This document shows, piece after piece, positions 13,321 through 18,826 of a DNA stretch of 19,712 bases. The stretch comes from Candidatus Nomurabacteria bacterium (GTDB taxonomy: Bacteria; Patescibacteriota; Minisyncoccia; Phycocordibacterales; UBA9973). The stretch is taken from NCBI GenBank assembly GCA_023267415.1, contig JAHFNM010000014.1, forward strand, positions 1 through 19,712. Reading direction: 5' to 3'. The translations under genes and the position numbers were made by a program. The notes under the pieces are model-generated. The model saw only the letters and a program-made list of their open reading frames with translations, did not search any database and was not told where the DNA came from. Within the stretch, counting starts at the first letter, position 1. Every line of letters starts with the position of its first letter.

Positions 13321-13878
13321 TTAGAATTTCACTTCGACTGGTTGCTGAGCTGCATCATTGTCTCCAAGATCGAAGAAATCCATTTTTACGAAATGGAATA
13401 TTCCGGCGATGATGTTACTTGGAAAACTCTCGGCCTTGGTATTAAGATCACGAACCTGTCCATTGTAAAAACGGCGAGCTGCTTGAATTTTGTTTTCAGT
13501 GTCGGAGAGTTCACGCTGAAGTTCAAGAAAGTTTGTGTTCGCCTTGAGTTCTGGATATGCCTCAGAAATCGCAAAGAGAGATTTGAGAGTTCCAGTGAGT
13601 GCGTTTTCAGCTGCACCTTTTTCGGCCGGAGTGCCTGCCTGCATTGCTTGTGAACGAGCCTGTGAGACCTTTTCAAAAGCGGTTGATTCGTGACTCGCAT
13701 AGCCTTTGACAGTATTCACAAGATTTGGAATAAGATCGTAGCGACGCTTGAGCTGTACTTCGATATCTGCCCAAGCTTCTTTGGCACGATTGCGAAGTGT
13801 AACAAAGCCGTTGAATGCGGCGATAAACCAGATGATAATGACGGCGAGAACGATTAGGATGATTGTTGTTGTAGTCAT
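13321..13878 (-). CDS. lemA: LemA family protein
   Basis: 185 aa, full LemA length. An N-terminal TM helix (about 5-24) is followed by the family core FNGFVTLRNRAKEAWADIEVQLKRRYDLIPNLVNTVKGYASHE (about 22-64), then long helices (FEKVSQARSQAM, KSLFAISEAYPELKANTNFLELQRELSDTENKIQAARRFYNGQV) and a short tail. The molecular role of LemA is unsettled. In many bacteria the gene neighbours htpX, as here with one Gmad2 gene between, which suggests a shared membrane-maintenance function (inference). The promoter is clear: extended -10 TGG-TATAAT six bases before the ATG, predicting a leaderless mRNA. It is divergent from 13962-14345. Confidence 0.94.
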   Translation of the reverse strand: MTTTTIILIVLAVIIIWFIAAFNGFVTLRNRAKEAWADIEVQLKRRYDLIPNLVNTVKGYASHESTAFEKVSQARSQAMQAGTPAEKGAAENALTGTLKSLFAISEAYPELKANTNFLELQRELSDTENKIQAARRFYNGQVRDLNTKAESFPSNIIAGIFHFVKMDFFDLGDNDAAQQPVEVKF

Positions 13879-13884
13879 AGTGAC

Positions 13885-13893
13885 ATTATACCA
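13885..13893 (-). promoter_or_regulatory. Predicted lemA extended -10 promoter (leaderless)
   Basis: Minus-strand TGG-TATAAT (13893-13885), then GTCACT and the ATG at 13878. A perfect -10 with TGn extension; no -35 at 16-18 bases. The transcription start should fall on the ATG. Confidence 0.7.
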
Positions 13894-13915
13894 TCAAATA
13901 TTGGGTTACTGGGAT

Positions 13916-13945
13916 TTGACAACTAGTCAATAAATATTCTATAGT
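13916..13945 (+). promoter_or_regulatory. Sigma-70-type promoter for the lone plus-strand gene
   Basis: TTGACA (13916-13921), 18-base spacer, TATAGT (13940-13945), about 16 bases before the ATG at 13962. A perfect -35, and one of the best -35/-10 pairs in the window. Confidence 0.75.
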
Positions 13946-13961
13946 AGAAAAAAATTAGACT

Positions 13962-14345
13962 ATGAATAGATTTATTTTTATGTTCGCTATCTTTGGTATT
14001 GTGGTCTACATGATATACCACATTGATTGGCACGATCAGATCTATGTAGGCGGAGAAAACGGCCTGCTGTTAAAAGATAAGATCGAACATGAAGGCGTAC
14101 GCATCAAGCGACACTATGAATACCGATACACGGACACCTTCGGTACAACAACTCTTTTATTGCCGGATTCAGCAGTAGACGAATATCAACAAATCACTGT
14201 AAGAGTAGTCACTCGGAGAGATTCATTTGCTTATTATATATACGGCAATGCATACGGCATGGCTACCGCATTTACAAATGGCGACCCGCGTAAAGACGCT
14301 CATGTGCTACAGAGCCTTGTGCCTCTGGCCGAGAAGCAAAAATGA
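13962..14345 (+). CDS. Small single-TM protein of unknown function, plus-strand orphan
   Basis: 127 aa, not recognised. An N-terminal TM helix (about 4-20, FIFMFAIFGIVVYMIYH) acts as an anchor or uncleaved signal. It is followed by a soluble domain predicted mostly beta (IKRHYEYRYTDTFGTTTLLLP, QITVRVVTRRDSFAYYIYG). No cysteines and no lipobox are seen. It is the only plus-strand protein gene in the window, wedged between the lemA and secDF operons with its own strong promoter and its own terminator, so it is an independent unit. It lacks a Shine-Dalgarno. Real rather than shadow: promoter, start, TM segment and terminator agree, and no competing ORF lies opposite. Confidence 0.8.
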   Translation: MNRFIFMFAIFGIVVYMIYHIDWHDQIYVGGENGLLLKDKIEHEGVRIKRHYEYRYTDTFGTTTLLLPDSAVDEYQQITVRVVTRRDSFAYYIYGNAYGMATAFTNGDPRKDAHVLQSLVPLAEKQK

Positions 14346-14361
14346 CGCATTCATGTAAAAC

Positions 14362-14391
14362 AAAAGCGACCCGCAACAGCGGATCGCTTTT
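14362..14391. terminator. Intrinsic terminator between convergent transcripts
   Basis: 13-bp stem (14362-14374 / 14379-14391) with one C-A mismatch, loop AACA, then T-run to 14393. It serves the plus-strand gene ending at 14345 and, from the other side, secF ending at 14408. Confidence 0.88.
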
Positions 14392-14407
14392 TTAATTTCC
14401 CAAAAAA

Positions 14408-15310
14408 TTATTTCTTACCTTTTTTCTGCTGCAAAGCTTCTGTGATAACGAGAAGCGGTGACGCTACGAAGATAGAGGAGTAGGTTCCGAAGAACATTCC
14501 AACGATGAGCACGAGCGAGAAGTTCTTTGTCGCGGTCGGACCGAAGAAGAACAGTGCGAGGAGAACGATGATGACAGTGAGCGATGTATTGATCGATCGC
14601 ACGAAGGTCTGGTTCAAGCTCTTCCCTACCGTTTCGGCAAATGTCGGAGCGATGTGATTCTTGAGGTTTTCGCGAATTCGGTCGAAGACGACGATCGTGT
14701 CGGAGACTGAGATACCAAGCACAGTGAGAAGCGCCACCACGAAGAGCGTGTCCACTTCCGCTCCGCCAAAGTGCCCAAGGAGCGCAAAGACTCCTGACGG
14801 AATGGCGATGTCATGCACGAGTGTGGCGATGGCGATCAAGCCGTACTTCCAAGACGAGACAGGCTTCGACACTCCGCGAAATGCGAATGCGATGTAGAGC
14901 ACGATGGCGATGACGACCACAATGATCGCAACAACGGCCTTGTGCGTAAGCTCGCGTCCAACCGAAGGTCCGATCGAAGTGAATGACGTCTGCGTAAGCG
15001 GATACTTTCCATCCATCGAAAGATCAGTCACGAGCGCAGGGCGTTCGGTTTCGGAAAGTGGGCGGCTCTTGATGGAAAGAGCGCTCTCTCCCACAGGCTG
15101 GGCAATAGCGTCGGCAAGCGAATCTTTCTGCAATACCTGCGCCACAAGCGATGCGTCTGGGCGGCCGTTGGTGTAATTGACCTCAAGAAGCGTTCCGCCC
15201 TTAAAGTCGATACCGAGCTTCAATCCGTAGATAAGCACGGCAACGATCGATCCAACCACAATAACAGCTGAGATGGTGAGGAAGACGAATTTGTTTTTGA
15301 TGATAAACAT
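14408..15310 (-). CDS. secF: Protein-export membrane protein SecF
   Basis: 300 aa, normal SecF. With SecD it forms the proton-driven membrane complex that helps pull secreted proteins out of the SecYEG channel. Seen: first TM helix (about 8-28), LGIDFKGGTLLEV (32-44; SecDF D1 motif), a periplasmic domain (about 45-125), then five TM helices with LVHDIAIPSG, and TVLGISVSDTIVVFDRIREN, the conserved SecF signature. The C-terminal stretch FFGTYSSIFVASPLLV is canonical. The ATG lies 3 bases after the secD stop, so the two are co-translated from one mRNA. Export substrates in this window include the signal-peptide protein at 9716-10735. Confidence 0.96.
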   Translation of the reverse strand: MFIIKNKFVFLTISAVIVVGSIVAVLIYGLKLGIDFKGGTLLEVNYTNGRPDASLVAQVLQKDSLADAIAQPVGESALSIKSRPLSETERPALVTDLSMDGKYPLTQTSFTSIGPSVGRELTHKAVVAIIVVVIAIVLYIAFAFRGVSKPVSSWKYGLIAIATLVHDIAIPSGVFALLGHFGGAEVDTLFVVALLTVLGISVSDTIVVFDRIRENLKNHIAPTFAETVGKSLNQTFVRSINTSLTVIIVLLALFFFGPTATKNFSLVLIVGMFFGTYSSIFVASPLLVITEALQQKKGKK

Positions 15311-15313
15311 AGA

Positions 15314-16750
15314 TTACTTCGTTATGACTGCGTTAGATTTTGCCGACGAGAATCCTGAACCGAATAGGAAATTGGTGACCTTGCTTCCCTCTTTGGTCGC
15401 AACCGAGCGGAGAAACAAGCGAGAGATAAGGATCGCGGAGAACATAGAGATGAGCACGCCGAGAAGGAGTGTGATCGCAAATCCGCGAACAAACGTTCCA
15501 CCGAAGAGCGAGAAGAGAATGAGTGCGGTGATGATGGTCGAAATGTTCGAATCACGGATCGAGAGCCACGCACGGTCGAAGCCGGCCGTGATCGCGTCGG
15601 CTACAGTGCGTCCTCCACGAAGCTCTTCTTTGATGCGCTCGAAGATGAGCACGTTGGCATCCACAGCCACACCAATGGATATGATGAATCCGGCGATCGC
15701 AGCAGACGAGAGAGTGACATGCAGAAGCTTAAAGACTGCAAGTGTCATAACGACGTAGAGTGAGAGAGCGATGACTGCAACCAATCCTGGCAAGCGGTAC
15801 CAGAAGAGAAGGAAGAGTGCGATGAGCAAGAATCCGATGATGCCAGCCTTTACGCCGTCATGCATTGCGGCAACGCCGAGTGAGGGACCGATGAGTTCGC
15901 TTGAAACAAGATGGATCGGCACAGGAAGCGCTCCATATGAAAGCGAGCTTGCGAGAGCCTTTGCCTGAACTGGAGTGAAATTGCCGGTGATGACTGCCTG
16001 TCCGCCCGTGATCGCAGTCTGGATGGTCGGAGCAGAAATGATCTCACCATCGAGAAAGATAGCGAGCGTCTTGCCGATGTTGGCCTTGGTGATGTCTTCA
16101 AAAAGTTTTGCTCCATCGTCATTGAATGTGAGAGCAACATATGCAGATCCAGTATTCTGGTCAAACTGCACGGCCGCAGTCTTGAGATAGCGTCCGGTGA
16201 GCCCGGTGTCGGTGTACTGATCGGCAAGAGATGCTTCAGGAAGAACGAGTTTTCCGTCAGGACCAACGGTAGCCTTGGCAGTCGTCGTTGGCTTGTCATT
16301 CTTCAAACGGAAATCAAGAGTTGGAGTCGCTCCGATCGTAGCCTCTGCCTGCGTGACGTCTGTCACACCAGGAAGATCCACGATGAGCTGTTCGGAACCT
16401 TTGGCGCCAACGCCTCCCTCTTTGATCTGGATAAGCGGTTCGAGCACACCAAGCACGCCGGATACCGCCTTTGAATTCACGCGAGCATCAACGACATTGC
16501 GAAGCACCTGCATCGAATCCGAAACCTGCTCGGCAGGAATCGCAGAAACATCTGCCTCGTATACAAGGTGCGTACCACCAGAGAGATCAAGACCGAGCTT
16601 GAACGGGTCGAGATGACGATTGAAAAAGCTCGTCAAAATAGCCGGCTTTGCCGGAGAATGACCGTTGACCGGTTCCGATTTATAAACAAAAAGACCAAGG
16701 AATAAGCCAATAATGACAATAAGAAGCGCGAGAATTCGTTTTTTCAGCAT
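15314..16750 (-). CDS. secD: Protein translocase subunit SecD
   Basis: 478 aa. N-terminal TM helix (about 5-22), D1 motif KLGLDLSGGTHLVYEADVS (51-69), a large extracytoplasmic P1 region (about 70-300) with VDLPGVTD and the FTPVQAKALASSLSYGALPVPI block, then TM2-TM6 with the SecD signature GVAVDANVLIFERIKEEL, whose Asp is implicated in proton coupling. The length is typical of compact SecD proteins. Promoter: TTGCAA-N16-TAGAAT ends 6 bases before the ATG, predicting a leaderless mRNA. Directly followed by secF. Confidence 0.96.
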   Translation of the reverse strand: MLKKRILALLIVIIGLFLGLFVYKSEPVNGHSPAKPAILTSFFNRHLDPFKLGLDLSGGTHLVYEADVSAIPAEQVSDSMQVLRNVVDARVNSKAVSGVLGVLEPLIQIKEGGVGAKGSEQLIVDLPGVTDVTQAEATIGATPTLDFRLKNDKPTTTAKATVGPDGKLVLPEASLADQYTDTGLTGRYLKTAAVQFDQNTGSAYVALTFNDDGAKLFEDITKANIGKTLAIFLDGEIISAPTIQTAITGGQAVITGNFTPVQAKALASSLSYGALPVPIHLVSSELIGPSLGVAAMHDGVKAGIIGFLLIALFLLFWYRLPGLVAVIALSLYVVMTLAVFKLLHVTLSSAAIAGFIISIGVAVDANVLIFERIKEELRGGRTVADAITAGFDRAWLSIRDSNISTIITALILFSLFGGTFVRGFAITLLLGVLISMFSAILISRLFLRSVATKEGSKVTNFLFGSGFSSAKSNAVITK

Positions 16751-16756
16751 AGGGCT

Positions 16757-16784
16757 ATTCTACAGAAATAAGGCTGTTTTGCAA
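16757..16784 (-). promoter_or_regulatory. Predicted secDF promoter (leaderless)
   Basis: Minus-strand TTGCAA (16784-16779), 16-base spacer, TAGAAT (16762-16757), then AGCCCT and the ATG at 16750. Spacing to the start codon is the same as for murI, msrB, lemA and the PG-binding protein. Confidence 0.5.
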
Positions 16785-16790
16785 CCCGTA

Positions 16791-17336
16791 CTAGCTAAGC
16801 ACTTTTTCTGCAAATGAATCTAGGATCACCACAAAAAGCACGCCGAGGAGACACCCTCCGATTATATCGAGCGGTGTGTGGACTCCGGCCATAATACGGG
16901 CAGCGCCGATGCCAAGCGCTATCAGTCCGGCGAATATTCCAGCCCGTCGATTGATGCAGAAGAGCGCAGTAGCGAGCGCCATATAAAACGTGGCATGACT
17001 GGACGGAAAACCATAATCAGTGAGTTTGAGCAGAGGATGGAGATTGATATTCAACAGATCGGGACGTCCGATCTTGAAATAGTTCTTGAGTGCAACCGAT
17101 ATTGCATACGCGCCAAGAGTGGAGACAAAAACGAAAAAGAGATTGGAAAAACGGCGAGAGATATGCTGGAGCGGAGAGAATATGCCGTGATCAGGAATTG
17201 GACGAAACAAGAGATAGATCAGTACCCAAACGATGGTTATGACACCAAGCCAGGTGGCGCAAAAAACGATAAACTGCGCCTCCAGTGGAGTGACGCCGTT
17301 GATGAAATTGACAGGATTTGAAATGAGAAGATTCAT
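16791..17336 (-). CDS. PAP2-superfamily membrane phosphatase
   Basis: 181 aa, multi-TM. The three acid-phosphatase signatures are intact: KNYFKIGRP (Lys84...Arg91-Pro92), PSSH (111-114) and ARIMAGVHTPLD (Arg147, His153, Asp157). TM helices surround them (about 23-43, 66-84, 116-127, 133-149, 156-173). Such proteins remove phosphate from lipid phosphates or pyrophosphates; BcrC/UppP-type members recycle undecaprenyl pyrophosphate for cell wall synthesis. That role would suit the wall genes nearby, but the substrate cannot be read from the sequence. It starts 6 bases after the folD stop, so co-transcription is likely. Confidence 0.9.
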   Translation of the reverse strand: MNLLISNPVNFINGVTPLEAQFIVFCATWLGVITIVWVLIYLLFRPIPDHGIFSPLQHISRRFSNLFFVFVSTLGAYAISVALKNYFKIGRPDLLNINLHPLLKLTDYGFPSSHATFYMALATALFCINRRAGIFAGLIALGIGAARIMAGVHTPLDIIGGCLLGVLFVVILDSFAEKVLS

Positions 17337-17342
17337 GAATAG

Positions 17343-18176
17343 TTATTTCAATAATCGCTCCGCCGAGATGACCACATTTTTCATAAGCATGGCCACCGTC
17401 ACCGGGCCGACACCGCCTGGAACCGGAGAGAGAATGCTTGCCGTTTCCGAGAGAGATGCAGAATCCACATCGCCCGTGATCGAATCCCCCGCTTCAGACG
17501 TTCCGGCATCGATCACCACAACGCCCGGCTTGAGCATCGGGCCTTTGATAAAATTCGCCACACCGATTCCGCAAATAAGGATATCGGCATCGGCGAAGAT
17601 CCTTTCAGGATTTGCAGTCGAGCTGTCAACGCTCGTCACTCGCAATCCGCGTCGTGTGAGCAAATGTGCGACCGGCTTGCCTACCAGCACGCCGTGACCA
17701 AGGACGACGATATGTTTACTAGAAAGATCAGTCTTGAGTGTGTCGAGCACGGCGAGAATGGCAGCTGCGGTTGGAAAAACAAACTCCGGCTGATCCGCAT
17801 AAAAACGAGAAGCAGCCTCATGTCCAATCGCATCTACATCGATTGAAACAGGTACGGCATCGAGCACTTCCTGCGTGTTGATATGCTCGGGAAGCGGAAG
17901 CTGAACGATAAGTCCAGCCATACGCGGAACGGCGGCAATGCGCTTGATCTCAACGACAAGGTCTTCGGTGGTAATACTCTCCGGATAGGAAGCTGGGAGA
18001 ACATCGATTCCAAGCGAATGCGCGATGCGTTCCTTCATGCGGACATACTGAGACGAGGTCTCGTTATCGCCCACCAAAACATCGCAAAAAATCGGAGTTG
18101 CAGGCAGTGCCTGCACTCGGGCAAAAAGGTCACCTAGTATCTGGTCTCGAATTTTCCGTCCGTCGATAATCTGCAT
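17343..18176 (-). CDS. folD: FolD: methylenetetrahydrofolate dehydrogenase / cyclohydrolase
   Basis: 277 aa from the chosen start. FolD interconverts 5,10-methylene-THF and 10-formyl-THF with NADP+, feeding purine and formyl-Met synthesis. Seen: YVRMKE with catalytic Lys48, GLIVQLPLPEHIN (88-100, Gln92), DVD (113-115), nucleotide-binding VVLGHGVLVGKPVAHLL (157-173), and the C-terminal PVPGGVGPVT (251-260). Differences from the usual family: DVDAIG for DVDGF/I, PTAA where PCTP is typical, and GHGVLVGKP where GRSxxVGKP is typical. The ATG at 18176 matches the usual start (MQIIDGRKI) and has TAAAAT (18190-18185) eight bases upstream. An in-frame ATG at 18194 sits right at the end of a terminator T-tract; the longer reading to 18275 runs through that terminator and is rejected. 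Confidence 0.93.
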   Translation of the reverse strand: MQIIDGRKIRDQILGDLFARVQALPATPIFCDVLVGDNETSSQYVRMKERIAHSLGIDVLPASYPESITTEDLVVEIKRIAAVPRMAGLIVQLPLPEHINTQEVLDAVPVSIDVDAIGHEAASRFYADQPEFVFPTAAAILAVLDTLKTDLSSKHIVVLGHGVLVGKPVAHLLTRRGLRVTSVDSSTANPERIFADADILICGIGVANFIKGPMLKPGVVVIDAGTSEAGDSITGDVDSASLSETASILSPVPGGVGPVTVAMLMKNVVISAERLLK

Positions 18177-18197
18177 GTCTGGTGATTTTAGCATAAA

Positions 18198-18227
18198 AAA
18201 AAGCTGAAACTCATGTTTCAACTTTTT
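18198..18227 (-). terminator. Intrinsic terminator of the AT-rich orphan gene
   Basis: 13-bp stem (18198-18210 / 18215-18227) with one mismatch. The minus-strand transcript ends in eight T (18202-18195). The stem begins within the last codons of the gene that stops at 18218, and the T-tract ends one base before a possible folD ATG (18194). Confidence 0.8.
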
Positions 18228-18565
18228 AATTTTAATATATCTTGTTTTGCAAGTTTTAGAGCTGCTCGTGTACATGGATAGACACTGTCTTTCCAGCTAA
18301 AAATACTTTTAGTACCTGAATTATGAGCATTCACAAAAGTCTTATACTCCCGATAGGAATGGAGTCCTACTTTTGTAAGTCCAAACAATATAGTACCGCT
18401 ACACGTTAACAACATACTTATTATGTGCTGTACTACTTGAATAAAACTCTTATCGGAATATGGAAAGTAACAAGATAGAACAACTCCTGCTGTATAACTG
18501 ATTATTGCTATCCTACTTACATAATTTTTCCAAAGAAGACGAAAATATAATTTAACATTTTTCAT
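18218..18565 (-). CDS. AT-rich small two-TM protein of unknown function
   Basis: 115 aa, not recognised. Two hydrophobic stretches (about 19-34, IAIISYTAGVVLSCYF; and 44-68, VVQHIISMLLTCSGTILFGLTKVGL) predict membrane location; the C-terminal third is soluble and basic (SWKDSVYPCTRAALKLAKQ, about 90-108). Its base composition is clearly richer in A+T than its neighbours. It has its own near-consensus promoter and terminator, a self-contained unit placed between rodA and folD. Those points suggest later acquisition (inference). The ATG at 18565 lies about 10 bases after the predicted transcript start and has no Shine-Dalgarno. Confidence 0.72.
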   Translation of the reverse strand: MKNVKLYFRLLWKNYVSRIAIISYTAGVVLSCYFPYSDKSFIQVVQHIISMLLTCSGTILFGLTKVGLHSYREYKTFVNAHNSGTKSIFSWKDSVYPCTRAALKLAKQDILKLKS

Positions 18566-18582
18566 GATGCTAATTTTTTTAT

Positions 18583-18611
18583 ATTATATCACCTTTTATA
18601 TATAAAGTCAA
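18583..18611 (-). promoter_or_regulatory. Near-consensus sigma-70 promoter of the AT-rich gene
   Basis: Minus-strand TTGACT (18611-18606), 17-base spacer, TATAAT (18588-18583), 17 bases before the ATG at 18565. The strongest promoter match in the window. Confidence 0.8.
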
Positions 18612-18653
18612 ACACAAAAATACCTTGATTTGTAAGGATAAAATTGCATAAAT

Positions 18654-18761
18654 AATCACCTCACCCCGCTTCGAGTACGAGTCGATCCTCTCCTCAACAA
18701 GGACAGGACGAATGCATTTGCTCCCTCTCCTTGATGAGGAGAGGGATGGGGTGAGGTGATT
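18654..18761. repeat. Large imperfect inverted repeat element (108 bases)
   Basis: Outer perfect 14-bp arms (18654-18667 / 18748-18761, AATCACCTCACCCC and complement) enclose inner arms matching 16 of 17 (18687-18703 / 18728-18744) and a central AATGCATT palindrome. The left arm carries about 16 additional bases including CGAGT twice. The right side alone can also fold (CCCTCTCC / GGAGAGGG, 18723-18745). CCTCTCC...GGTGAGG repeats of this kind are common intergenic elements in bacteria (general knowledge). Confidence 0.75.
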
Positions 18762-18784
18762 GTGTTACTCAGACATTAGTCATT

Positions 18785-18826
18785 GAAAGAATTTGAAGGT
18801 TTGTTTACAAACCTTCAAATTCTTTC
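18785..18826 (-). terminator. Perfect 19-bp hairpin holding the rodA stop codon in its loop
   Basis: Arms 18785-18803 and 18808-18826 are perfectly complementary with a 4-base loop. On the minus strand the last six rodA codons form the 5' arm and TAA lies in the loop. Only a weak T-run (TTCTTTC, inside the arm) follows, so termination is plausible but RNA stabilisation or stop-codon effects are also possible. Confidence 0.7.

Noticed and set aside
15273..16616. Plus-strand ORFs opposite secD (15273-15758, 16275-16616)
   Set aside because: Shadows of secD caused by codon bias; no promoter, motif or start context.
18177..18275. Longer folD starting at 18275
   Set aside because: The additional 33 residues cross the terminator hairpin and the end of the upstream gene; FolD proteins start at the IIDG segment, which matches the ATG at 18176.
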